A stretch of 64,000 bases of DNA from Bacteroidia bacterium. GTDB taxonomy: Bacteria; Bacteroidota; Bacteroidia; Cytophagales; Cyclobacteriaceae. The position numbers and the translations under genes were made by a program. Below are positions 17,373-25,859 of the stretch, piece by piece. The stretch lies in the NCBI GenBank assembly GCA_030432655.1, contig JAUILA010000008.1, positions 122,290-186,289 on the forward strand, given 5' to 3'. Within the stretch, counting starts at the first letter, position 1; each line of letters starts with the position of its first letter. The notes under the pieces are model-generated. The model was given only the letters and a program-made list of their open reading frames with translations, was not told the origin of the DNA and did not search any database.

Positions 17373-17567
17373 TTATTCATCAATAATTATTACCCCGGGG
17401 CCTCCCTTTTCCTTCATCTTCCAGTACTTAATGAAGAGGACCTTTATCTGGGCACATCGCTCTCCCGAACCAGGACAAATAATGGTTTCGGAGGCATTCG
17501 ACGGAATTGCGGCAAGGATCACTCCCGCCAGCACACAGCCGGAAATCAATTTTTGCAGATTTTTCAT
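17373..17567 (-). CDS. Secreted Cys-X6-Cys mini-protein, copy 1
   Basis: 64 residues from the ATG at 17567; an ATG at 17576 would add three. A signal peptide (MKNLQKLISG and following hydrophobic core, to about SNA) precedes a 40-residue mature peptide. It contains ICPGSGERC (Cys-X6-Cys), a basic-aromatic stretch KYWKMKEK and a terminal PGVIIID. It is clearly paralogous to the 62-residue product encoded immediately upstream. It loosely resembles the small NVEALA-like peptides found near Bacteroidota propellers, though the NVEALA motif itself is absent. Function unknown; context suggests an exported, disulfide-bonded peptide. Confidence 0.7.
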   Translation of the reverse strand: MKNLQKLISGCVLAGVILAAIPSNASETIICPGSGERCAQIKVLFIKYWKMKEKGGPGVIIIDE

Positions 17568-17578
17568 AATGATCATTT

Positions 17579-17767
17579 TCAGTCAGGAATTACAGCTCCG
17601 GGTTCATCCTTTCCCTTCACGAATTTGGCAATGATACCCCCGTAATCCACTTCCATGCAGTGGTATCCCGAACCCCGACAGATTTCGGTACGTTCTTTGG
17701 CAACCCCGAGAATTCCTCCCGAAATAAGCAGTGCCGTAATGAAGGTTGTTTTAATTAATTGCTTCAT
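17579..17767 (-). CDS. Secreted Cys-X6-Cys mini-protein, copy 2
   Basis: 62 residues. Signal peptide (MKQLIKTTFITALLISGG and on, ending near GVAKE), then ICRGSGYHC (same Cys-X6-Cys with a GSG core), a basic-aromatic AKFVKGKDE and the same PGxVIxD terminus as copy 1. The two genes are only 2-11 bases apart, depending on the start of copy 1. Shared spacing of leader, Cys loop and tail indicates tandem duplication followed by divergence, with only the loop and tail conserved. That is the pattern expected of a secreted signalling, toxin or structural peptide. No known family assigned with confidence. Confidence 0.7.
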   Translation of the reverse strand: MKQLIKTTFITALLISGGILGVAKERTEICRGSGYHCMEVDYGGIIAKFVKGKDEPGAVIPD

Positions 17768-17883
17768 GATTTAAAAAATTTAAGTGATACAAATACTGGT
17801 CAAAGCATGATCAAAGTAAATGGTATCAACGGACAGCCCGTTTCCGTGAAAAAAAGAATCCGCATCCTGAAGCCTTTTATTAA

Positions 17884-18927
17884 TTACCTGCCTTTTTCAT
17901 CGAAGCTTAAATCCGGAATTACCGGCATTCCATGAGCCAGTTCAGCAAGTCGCTCAGTAAGGACAGTATCACCTGCTTCAATACCTTCAATTACTTCCAG
18001 GTATTCATCCGTCTGCATTCCCGCTTTTATATATTGCCACCGGGCTTCACGGTTTTTTACTACATAAACCATCAGACGGTCAGACCGCGCCATAACCGCT
18101 CTTACAGGCACACTGAATCCGTCATGCTGCCTGTACAACAGATTGACCGTTACATGCCCTCCCGGCCACACAATGGTTGAATCGGGTTTAATCCAGACAC
18201 GGAAAAACCCATCGTCATCCACCCATTCTTCAACACTTTCCACCTGGCCGCTCACCGAATTCCCAGACATATCCGTCAGTATCCCCCTCATTCCTTTTGT
18301 TACCCGGTGATTATGGAGTTCCAGCACATGTGCCTCAATCCGGATACTTTCCGGTACATACAGGGTACCGAGCAATTCACCGGCAGTCACATACTGACCT
18401 GAGCGGGCCTCCACCCGTGAGATTCGTCCGTCAAACGGGGCAATCAGATAATGCCCTGATCGGGCCAGGCTGCTTCTCAGGTATTCGGCTTCTGCCCGTG
18501 CCAATCCGCTGGAATGCCAGATACTTTTTCTGATCGTATCAGGCACCTGCCGTTCCTTACGGTCAAAACTCAGCATGGCACTTTCAAAGGCATACGTTGC
18601 CTCTTCAAGCCGAATGCCTGATTCGCGCATTTCCAACCTGGCCTGAAGGTCATCAAGTACAGCCAGGGTATCTCCTTTTTGCACATCATCTCCTGCGGAA
18701 ATTCTCATTTCCTTCAGCCGGCCGGTTATTTCAAAAAAAAGCGGCTGCATAATTCCTGCCCGGGCTTCCCCATCTGCGAATATTTCAAATGCCAGTGATT
18801 TGGGATTGACCGTGACGGCACCGACTTTCATAGGAATGGACGACGGCAGCACAGGCATTGACGATTGCTCCGCCTGATCACAGCTACTGACAGCCATCAG
18901 CAACAGAAAACTGAATCTCTTAATCAT
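17884..18927 (-). CDS. RND periplasmic adaptor (membrane fusion) lipoprotein
   Basis: About 347 residues from the ATG giving MIKRFSFLLLMAVSSCDQ. The lipobox ends VSSC, so it is a lipoprotein; a GTG at 18942 would add five residues before the leader. The HlyD/AcrA plan is visible: lipoyl half-motif (ISAGDDVQKGDTLAVLDDL), a short alpha hairpin, second lipoyl half (APFDGRISRVEARSGQYV), a beta-barrel and a membrane-proximal domain. It should bridge the permease at 13041 to an outer-membrane channel that is not in this window. The mini-protein genes follow on the same strand after 116 bases with no strong terminator. Confidence 0.85.
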   Translation of the reverse strand: MIKRFSFLLLMAVSSCDQAEQSSMPVLPSSIPMKVGAVTVNPKSLAFEIFADGEARAGIMQPLFFEITGRLKEMRISAGDDVQKGDTLAVLDDLQARLEMRESGIRLEEATYAFESAMLSFDRKERQVPDTIRKSIWHSSGLARAEAEYLRSSLARSGHYLIAPFDGRISRVEARSGQYVTAGELLGTLYVPESIRIEAHVLELHNHRVTKGMRGILTDMSGNSVSGQVESVEEWVDDDGFFRVWIKPDSTIVWPGGHVTVNLLYRQHDGFSVPVRAVMARSDRLMVYVVKNREARWQYIKAGMQTDEYLEVIEGIEAGDTVLTERLAELAHGMPVIPDLSFDEKGR

Positions 18928-18936
18928 ACGACAAGT

Positions 18937-21495
18937 ATGCACGCCAAACGGACGTATACAAGTCAGGTCCGGAAGTGCCTTCTCTGGATTTACACGGCGA
19001 CGTGTATTTTCGGATTCTGGCAGTTCCCTGAAATTCCGGGCGCCAGTCCCGGCGATTCTCCTGCAACTCTGCTGATTACCACGTCAGGTGGTTTTTCAAC
19101 ACCCTTGGAAATGGCAAGCAAGGTTACTATTCCCCTCGAGGAGTCGCTACAGAGACTTGAACAGGTACGTGATATCACTTCTGAGTCAACCTCCGTTAAA
19201 TCGCTGATTAAAATCCGCCTGCAACCATCAGCCCCGGCGGGAACTATCGGTCAGATTCTTGAACTTACGCGTGAGCGCTTTCAACAATTCCCCGGGCATG
19301 TTTCGATGCCCAGCCTGAGCAGGGCTGTGACTGTTTTGGATGAAACGCAGATTATCCTTTGGACGGAAGATAATTCACGACCAATATGGGTTTTTCAGAG
19401 GGGAGTCTCAGATTCACTTGCCCGCATTCAGGGGACGCAAAATCTCCGGACTACTGAAATGGCTTTGGATTCTTTTCCGTCACAGCTTATCCCTCACGGC
19501 AGGAACGGATTCCTCCACAAATTGAGCTCAGGAGCCAATGAGTCCGCACCTTTTCAGTTTCATGAAGGTCACCTCATAAATCCTGTGATAAGCAAAAGGT
19601 TTCCGGAACTCAAAATTCCGAAACATTCATTCACAAACGGATTTGAAAGTTTACCAATCAGCCTGACTCCTGCAGAAGATAAAAATCCATACTGGTGGCG
19701 TTTTAAACTGGAGAATACATTAAAAAAATGGAGACAGAACGGTGTCAGGTACGCTTTTCTCAAGGACCCTCATTCAATTTCTGTAAATACCTGGTTCTGG
19801 TACATTGCCATTTTTCTTTTGCTCATTTTCCTCGCATTTGCATATGGGAATCTCACTAAAAGACAGCTGTTGATTATTCTCCTGTTCCCCGGTTTTATGA
19901 TGGCTCTTGTAACCCTGCTGAATCTGCCACTGGACCAAAGTAACTCCGAGCTATTCTTGAGCATCTGGTTACTGTTATTTATGAAAGTTCATTACAGCCA
20001 ATCATTATCCCCGAAAGAAATTCTATTACCGGGGGTCATTGTCCTGGCCATTTGGTTCTGTTCAACACTTTCTTTGATGTCTCCTGATCTGCGCCAGTTC
20101 CTGCAATTGCTGCTGACCGGGTTGATCGGATTATTCGTGGCAGATCTATTGAGTTATGCACCATCTGCCATGTATTCCATGCGTGTCCGGCATTTTCCGG
20201 TGGTCACCACTGTTTTGCTGCTTGGTACGTCATTGCTGGGATTTTCTGAATATTCAGGGATTACCACGCGTAACATCCATCGACTTATTACCGGTGAAAA
20301 AACCATTCCGGCAAAACAAACCTTTCAGGATTTCCAGGAATTAAAGATTCATGGAACGCCGGCAACATTTGCCCCGGAAATGACAGAAGATGCTTGTGAC
20401 ACCTTGTCAACAGTAATATCATTATTCAATCCTTCCCTGTTGGCTCATCATACCGAAGGATCATCACATACATTAACTGCAAGATGGCGCGCGCACCGGC
20501 CTGACCCCCTTGCAATCCGGTCTTTAATTCGTCCGCTGCTTTTTTTTCACGATGGCATCAGGTGGTTTGTGGAGGGTGCAGGAGAACCGTTTCAAAATAA
20601 TATGCTGTTCCTTCCCGGGCGCTTCCGTATTGATCTGGGCGGACCGGAATATAAAGATTTGCGCAAAATAGTCGTCCGGTTCGGTGATTCACTTCGCACA
20701 ATGCCGGGAATCGGGGAAGTGAAAATCAACAAACATCTGAACTCCGGAAGTGATTATTATAAAATCAGGTATGACTATCCGCTTTTGTCAGCCAGCCAGA
20801 AAGCGCAAATCATGCTGTCAGCATTCCGTTACAGGAATATTCCGGACACGATGCACTGGCAACATCAACCGTTTTTTCAGGAGAATGGAATACCGGTTAT
20901 GGAACTTGCGGGATTAGAGCGCTTTGAATCATCAGCACCTGTAATCCGGGAGAATAGCCGGTTCATTATTCCGGTAGAGTATGAACACCATGGAGGTGAA
21001 AAATATGCCATGAAATTTTACAATGACATTCTGGATTCGCTGAATACCGATCTGCCGGCTTCTGTAAGTGCCATGGTTCCGGTCTCATATCAAAAGACCG
21101 TTTTTCCATGGGTACTGTTGCCGGCCCTGCTGCTTATCATTCTCCTTTTTACGTTTATCATATCCTTCTCAACGGCTTTTCGCCTCCTGGACGCGCTGGT
21201 ACTCGGACTCGTGGCTGTTCTCTTCTATTATTACCTGAATGAAATTGCCCTTTCTGATTTCCTGATAAAGGAACTCGCCATTGAGATTATATTCCTGGTT
21301 TGCCTTTCCGGGATCAGGCATGACAAACGACTTTGGTTACTTGCGGCCTGGATTATTCTGCCATACACGTTAAACCCGGGAAATGAAATTCACTGGGTAA
21401 TACGATCGCTGCTGGCCCTGGGCGGGATTATTTACATTCCCGGAATAGGAAAATTCAAAAAATTAATCTCCGGAGGGAGACAGTGTTTTGAGTAA
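18937..21495 (+). CDS. Divergent, shortened RND-like membrane protein
   Basis: About 852 residues from the ATG at 18937 (MHAKRTYTSQ); an ATG at 18865 lies within the adaptor gene and gives an unlikely leader. The topology is RND-like: TM1 (about 15-32), a porter region with VTIPLEESLQRLEQVRDITSES, six TMs in the middle (about 280-450), a second periplasmic part and five C-terminal TMs. The protein is 100-200 residues shorter than typical RND pumps. TM4 lacks the Asp pair of the proton relay (it reads LSIWLLLFMKV). It may be a non-translocating partner of the pump at 13041 or a decayed paralogue. It overlaps the SirB1-like gene by 33 bases. Confidence 0.75.
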   Translation: MHAKRTYTSQVRKCLLWIYTATCIFGFWQFPEIPGASPGDSPATLLITTSGGFSTPLEMASKVTIPLEESLQRLEQVRDITSESTSVKSLIKIRLQPSAPAGTIGQILELTRERFQQFPGHVSMPSLSRAVTVLDETQIILWTEDNSRPIWVFQRGVSDSLARIQGTQNLRTTEMALDSFPSQLIPHGRNGFLHKLSSGANESAPFQFHEGHLINPVISKRFPELKIPKHSFTNGFESLPISLTPAEDKNPYWWRFKLENTLKKWRQNGVRYAFLKDPHSISVNTWFWYIAIFLLLIFLAFAYGNLTKRQLLIILLFPGFMMALVTLLNLPLDQSNSELFLSIWLLLFMKVHYSQSLSPKEILLPGVIVLAIWFCSTLSLMSPDLRQFLQLLLTGLIGLFVADLLSYAPSAMYSMRVRHFPVVTTVLLLGTSLLGFSEYSGITTRNIHRLITGEKTIPAKQTFQDFQELKIHGTPATFAPEMTEDACDTLSTVISLFNPSLLAHHTEGSSHTLTARWRAHRPDPLAIRSLIRPLLFFHDGIRWFVEGAGEPFQNNMLFLPGRFRIDLGGPEYKDLRKIVVRFGDSLRTMPGIGEVKINKHLNSGSDYYKIRYDYPLLSASQKAQIMLSAFRYRNIPDTMHWQHQPFFQENGIPVMELAGLERFESSAPVIRENSRFIIPVEYEHHGGEKYAMKFYNDILDSLNTDLPASVSAMVPVSYQKTVFPWVLLPALLLIILLFTFIISFSTAFRLLDALVLGLVAVLFYYYLNEIALSDFLIKELAIEIIFLVCLSGIRHDKRLWLLAAWIILPYTLNPGNEIHWVIRSLLALGGIIYIPGIGKFKKLISGGRQCFE

Positions 21496-22323
21496 TTGTT
21501 TCACCTCTTCAGACTTGGCATGATCACCCAGTTTATCAAAAGAGTTGATGAGGTTTCGGAGGCAGCGCTTTACAATGTCCTTATTGCTGCAAGGCTCATA
21601 ATACTGATCCTGCGGTGTGATACGAAGCTCGGCGATATAATTGTCGATATCATCACGGCTGAAAATCAGCCCGCGATTGAAGGCATTGATGTAAAACTGC
21701 TTATCCGAATCATCCTTGTAGGTCAGTATGAACAGGTTAGGAAGATTCACCCCGTATACCGGCATTTTCAGCTTTCGGGCGATCATCATGTAAAGAACGC
21801 ACAGGGAAATAGGATTGCCTTTCTTTGTCTGCAGAACCACATTAATCATTGAATTACCGGGAGAATGAAAATTCCGCGTGTTGGCACTGAATTTCAGTTT
21901 GCCGAAAATAACCGAATTGAGCAATTTGACCTGATCGAATGGGTGAGCGTCCGGTTTAAACTCCAGCCAGGCTTCATAATACAATTGTTCAAGTTCCTGC
22001 CGCAACTTATCCAGTTCCAGGTCAGGGTACTGATAGGTAGCTATCAGCCACATGCCTTCCAGTAAATCGGGGTCTTCTTCCTGATCCCACTTTACCATCC
22101 GGTCAGTAAGGAGGTCGAATTGAAGAGTATGGACCAGTTCTTCTATTCGTTCCTGAACAATTGGGTCAAGAGACTTTTCCCAGGCACGTTCCAGAAAAGG
22201 AATGATAGGCTCTCCAAGAGAGATTATTTTTTCCTCAACATGACTAATAATAGTCGAATCTTCATCATCCAAAAGGGATACGAGCGCCTCGAGTTCCTTA
22301 ATTTCCATCCGTTCCTGTTTCAC
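21463..22323 (-). CDS. SirB1-family transglutaminase-like protein
   Basis: 286 residues. The N-terminal half is helical, with HEAT-like character (DSTIISHVEEKIISLGEPII). The C-terminal half has the SirB1/transglutaminase-like core: NSVIFGKLKFSANTRNFHSP, then KKGNPISLCVLYMMIARKL with Cys in the expected place, and NLPNLFILTY. Homologues such as YchA are of unknown biochemical role. No signal peptide. It may be the tail gene of the minus-strand run from the amidase, but overlaps the RND-like gene on the other strand by 33 bases. Confidence 0.78.
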   Translation of the reverse strand: MKQERMEIKELEALVSLLDDEDSTIISHVEEKIISLGEPIIPFLERAWEKSLDPIVQERIEELVHTLQFDLLTDRMVKWDQEEDPDLLEGMWLIATYQYPDLELDKLRQELEQLYYEAWLEFKPDAHPFDQVKLLNSVIFGKLKFSANTRNFHSPGNSMINVVLQTKKGNPISLCVLYMMIARKLKMPVYGVNLPNLFILTYKDDSDKQFYINAFNRGLIFSRDDIDNYIAELRITPQDQYYEPCSNKDIVKRCLRNLINSFDKLGDHAKSEEVKQLLKTLSPSGD

Positions 22324-22360
22324 AGGATAAATTTACGTAATAATTAAACGGATAAACAAT

Positions 22361-23986
22361 TCAGGTTTGAATAACACCCACATTGAATTTCTCCAGCGGC
22401 GCGTGGCTGGCGCCATGAATTCCTTCAGAAATAACCTTTCGTGTGTCGAGCGGATCAATGATGCCATCCACCCATAACCGGGCCGCTGCATAATACGGAC
22501 TGAGTTCATCATTATACTTATCGGTGATCTCTTTGAGCAATTCCTCTTCCTCTTCCTTCGTAATCTCTTTCCCTTTGGCCTTAAGGGAGGCCACCTTGAT
22601 CTGCAGCAGTGTTTTCGCTGCTGAAGCGCCGCTCATGACCGCAATCTGAGCTGTAGGCCATGCAAAAATCAGACGCGGATCGTACGCTTTCCCGCACATG
22701 GCGTAATTACCGGCTCCATAGCTGTTTCCCATAACAATGGTGAATTTCGGAACCGTAGAGTTGGCCATGGCATTTACCATTTTTGCCCCGTCCTTTATGA
22801 TACCGCCATGCTCTGCTTTACTACCTACCATAAATCCACTTACATCCTGTAAAAAGACCAATGGGATTTTACGCTGGTTGCAATTCATGATAAACCGGGC
22901 GGCCTTATCAGCACTGTCAGAATAAATGACACCGCCCATCTGCATTTCGCCTTTCTTTGTTTTTACCACCTGTCGCTGATTGGCCACAATACCTACAGCC
23001 CATCCATCAATTCGGGCATACGCGCAGACTATGGTCTTTCCGTATAACGCTTTGTATTCATCAAACTCAGACTTATCAACCAGCCGTCCTATGATCTCAC
23101 GAACATCGTAGGGCTTTACGCGATCCTCCGGAAACAAGCCATAAATTTCCTTTTCATCTTTTTCGGGAGCCACCGGTTCAATCCGGTCAAACCCGGCCTT
23201 TTCCTCGTGTCCCAGCTTATCAAACAGCGATCGGATGTAATCCAGGCAGGCTTGATCATTTTCGAATTTATTGTCCGTGACGCCTGAGATTTCGCAGTGG
23301 GTTGTTGCCCCTCCCAGGGTTTCATTATCTATGTTTTCACCAATTGCGGCCTTGACCAGGTAGGATCCAGCCAGGAAGATCGACCCGGTCTTGTCCACAA
23401 TCATAGCTTCATCCGACATAATGGGCAGATAGGCACCACCCGCCACACAGCTTCCCATGATGGCAGCAATCTGAACAATACCCATGGATGACATCCTGGC
23501 ATTATTCCGGAACTGCCGTCCGAAATGCTCCTTATCCGGGAATATCTCATCCTGCATGGGAAGAAATACGCCTGCGCTGTCCACGAGGTAAACAATAGGA
23601 AGTCTGTTCTCCATAGCAATTTCCTGGGCACGGAGATTCTTTTTGGCCGTTATTGGAAACCATGCCCCTGCCTTAACTGTGGCGTCATTGGCCACTACCA
23701 TACATTGCCTTCCTTTGATGTAACCGGTTTTGACCACGACACCACCCGAAGGACATCCGCCCACATCTTTATACATGCCATGACCAGCCAGGGCACCGAT
23801 TTCCACCTGCGGACTGCCGTCATCAAGAAGATAGTCGATTCTCTCTCGGGCAGTGAGCTTTCCCTTTTTATGCTGGGACTCAATCTTCTTTTCTCCACCA
23901 CCGAGACTTATTTTTTCCAGGGCACTATTCAGCCGAAAGACCTGCTGTTTTAAAGCGTCTTCATTCTTGTTAAATGTTATATCCAT
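22361..23986 (-). CDS. Acyl-CoA carboxylase, carboxyltransferase (beta) subunit, MCC-like
   Basis: 541 residues, typical of biotin-dependent carboxyltransferase beta subunits. Family stretches are [67 protein letters not shown], and FLQDVSGFMVGSKAEHGGIIKDGAKMV in the C-terminal lobe. The sequence resembles methylcrotonyl-CoA carboxylase beta more than propionyl-CoA carboxylase, which points to leucine catabolism. No biotin carboxylase subunit lies nearby. A distinct paralogue occurs at 38952. Confidence 0.88.
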   Translation of the reverse strand: MDITFNKNEDALKQQVFRLNSALEKISLGGGEKKIESQHKKGKLTARERIDYLLDDGSPQVEIGALAGHGMYKDVGGCPSGGVVVKTGYIKGRQCMVVANDATVKAGAWFPITAKKNLRAQEIAMENRLPIVYLVDSAGVFLPMQDEIFPDKEHFGRQFRNNARMSSMGIVQIAAIMGSCVAGGAYLPIMSDEAMIVDKTGSIFLAGSYLVKAAIGENIDNETLGGATTHCEISGVTDNKFENDQACLDYIRSLFDKLGHEEKAGFDRIEPVAPEKDEKEIYGLFPEDRVKPYDVREIIGRLVDKSEFDEYKALYGKTIVCAYARIDGWAVGIVANQRQVVKTKKGEMQMGGVIYSDSADKAARFIMNCNQRKIPLVFLQDVSGFMVGSKAEHGGIIKDGAKMVNAMANSTVPKFTIVMGNSYGAGNYAMCGKAYDPRLIFAWPTAQIAVMSGASAAKTLLQIKVASLKAKGKEITKEEEEELLKEITDKYNDELSPYYAAARLWVDGIIDPLDTRKVISEGIHGASHAPLEKFNVGVIQT

Positions 23987-24004
23987 ATTCGTGATTTTTC
24001 CCGC

Positions 24005-24982
24005 TCAGTCTTCCTGAGCTTCCTTCTCCGCCTTTTCCTCGGCTTTCCGCTGATCGCGTTCTATTTTTTTCTTGCTTTTTCCCAGGGGTGAGAAAAAGTG
24101 CTTGGGCTGGGTATCCAGGTGGATAAGCAACTCATCCAGACTTTTTGCAGCGTTATTCAGATTCACGTACAGCGAATCATCGTTCATTAGTTTACCCAAT
24201 GTCCCCTCGTTTTCAGTGAATTGATCCACCGCATCACCCAGTTTTTTTAAAGTCAGCTGGGCCTCCTCAAGGGTTTTCTTCATTTCAAGCTCCTTCAGGC
24301 TGTCCGTGAATACTTTCATATTCGACAGGACCGGACGGGCTTCGCTCAGCGTACCGTTCACATTTTCGCCCACCTCGGTAAATGTGGTAGTTACCTTGCC
24401 CAGGTTTTCCTTCGTTTCGGCAATGGTGGCATTCAGCATTACCGACGTTTTTTCAAGCCTGTCCATGATCCGGTTAATCTTCCCGCTGTTTCCGGAAAGG
24501 TTATCCAGGATGGCATTGATCTTTTTGATGGTTGATTCCAGGTTATTGGCCACCGGCTGGGCACTTTCGGCAAGCAGCTCGGTAATTCCCTTATCGACAA
24601 CGGCAATGATCGTATCGCCCGGTTCCAGCGGCTGACTGATATCACCGGTGGAAAGGAGAATTGATTTATTGCCCAGGAAATCGCTGTTCAGGGTGGCGGT
24701 TGCAGAGTCACCGAGGACCACTTCCCCGTTAATGTCAAGTTCGACAATAACTTCATTGGTACTTCCCTGGTCCAGCGTGATCTTGCTCACGCGGCCCACG
24801 GAAAAGCCGTTCACCGTGACCGGGTTCGATACATTCAGGCCATTTACATTTTCGTAAACAACGTAGAATTTATTATCATCACTAAAAAAATCTATCCCTT
24901 TCAGGTAGTTGAACCCCAGATAAAGTACGGCAATTGTTATCACCATGAAAAGTCCAACCTTCAGTTCCTTGGAAACGCGCAC
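24005..24982 (-). CDS. MlaD/MCE-family lipid-transport protein
   Basis: 325 residues. An N-terminal TM helix (about 9-26), one MCE domain (about 35-115, with GLNVSNPVTVNGFSVGRVSKI), then long amphipathic helices (about 130-280) and a Lys/Glu-rich tail. MCE proteins form hexameric rings that move phospholipids between inner and outer membranes. It is encoded 9 bases after the amidase stop and 18 bases before the carboxyltransferase start on the same strand. The MlaE/MlaF partners are not in the window. Confidence 0.88.
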   Translation of the reverse strand: MRVSKELKVGLFMVITIAVLYLGFNYLKGIDFFSDDNKFYVVYENVNGLNVSNPVTVNGFSVGRVSKITLDQGSTNEVIVELDINGEVVLGDSATATLNSDFLGNKSILLSTGDISQPLEPGDTIIAVVDKGITELLAESAQPVANNLESTIKKINAILDNLSGNSGKINRIMDRLEKTSVMLNATIAETKENLGKVTTTFTEVGENVNGTLSEARPVLSNMKVFTDSLKELEMKKTLEEAQLTLKKLGDAVDQFTENEGTLGKLMNDDSLYVNLNNAAKSLDELLIHLDTQPKHFFSPLGKSKKKIERDQRKAEEKAEKEAQED

Positions 24983-24991
24983 AGACGATAA

Positions 24992-25774
24992 TCAGTTTAA
25001 AGCTTCAATCTCGTTTTTATAATCCCGAAAAGCCCTGAAGATCCCCGATGCAATATTTCCCTGTATGGAGGAATCGTTCAAATCCTTTTCTTCTTTCGGG
25101 TTGGTAAGATAACCAATTTCCACCAAAATACTAGGCATAGTTGTCCGCCACAACACCCAGAAAGGTGCCTGCCGTACACCCCTGCTCCGGCGTCCCGCAC
25201 GTTCTTTAAACTGTTCCTCCACCTTACTGGCAAGATAGAGGCTGTTTTCTATATAGGCACTCTGAGTCAGGGACAGGAGAATAATTGATTCCGGAGAATT
25301 CGGATCAAATCCTTCGTAACGCTCCTCAGCATTCTCCTCATACAGAATTACCGAGTTCTCTCGTTTCGCTATCTCAAAATTTCCCTCCGATTTATCAAGT
25401 CCCATCACATAGGTTTCGGTACCGTAAATGGAATTTCTGGAGACGGCGTTGGCATGAATAGAGATAAATACATCTGCATTATTGCGGTTGGCAATAAGCG
25501 CACGCTCTTCCAGGTCGATAAATTTATCGCCCGAACGCGTGTAGATCACTTTTACATCCGGGAGATATTCCTCGATGTACCCACCCAGTCTTTTCGCTAC
25601 CTTCAGCACGACATCCTTCTCCTTACTAAACTCACCGTGAGTCCCCGGGTCTTTCCCCCCGTGACCGGCATCAATGACAATGGTTTTGACAGTGAATTGA
25701 GAATTCTGCTGGGACGATGAAGAAGTTAGCAAGGAAATTGCTAGGAGAAGGAAAACAATGGCACAATTCTTCAC
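24992..25774 (-). CDS. N-acetylmuramoyl-L-alanine amidase (Amidase_3)
   Basis: About 260 residues from a GTG at 25774 that gives a signal peptide (KNCAIVFLLLAISLLTSS). An ATG at 25918 would prepend 48 residues of basic sequence and run under the divergent lptD gene, so I prefer the shorter form. The zinc amidase motifs are IDAGHGGKDPG, a Glu in the LEERA stretch, SIHANA and the C-terminal VEIGYLTNPKEEK. It cleaves the amide between MurNAc and the stem peptide in the periplasm. It is followed by the MCE gene. Confidence 0.9.
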   Translation of the reverse strand: MKNCAIVFLLLAISLLTSSSSQQNSQFTVKTIVIDAGHGGKDPGTHGEFSKEKDVVLKVAKRLGGYIEEYLPDVKVIYTRSGDKFIDLEERALIANRNNADVFISIHANAVSRNSIYGTETYVMGLDKSEGNFEIAKRENSVILYEENAEERYEGFDPNSPESIILLSLTQSAYIENSLYLASKVEEQFKERAGRRSRGVRQAPFWVLWRTTMPSILVEIGYLTNPKEEKDLNDSSIQGNIASGIFRAFRDYKNEIEALN

Positions 25775-25803
25775 AATTTTTCGCTTCTTAACAGTTATTC
25801 CGA

Positions 25804-25811
25804 TAACTTTG
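25804..25811 (+). promoter_or_regulatory. -7 element (TAACTTTG) for lptD
   Basis: TAACTTTG matches TAnnTTTG, between the divergent amidase and lptD starts. A start near 25818 would lie downstream of the ATG at 25758, which supports a later lptD start. The -33 element is poor. Confidence 0.4.
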
Positions 25812-25859
25812 AGCAAAATTGTAAATTTTTCTTTAATTCCGAAAAATACGCTGCGTAAA

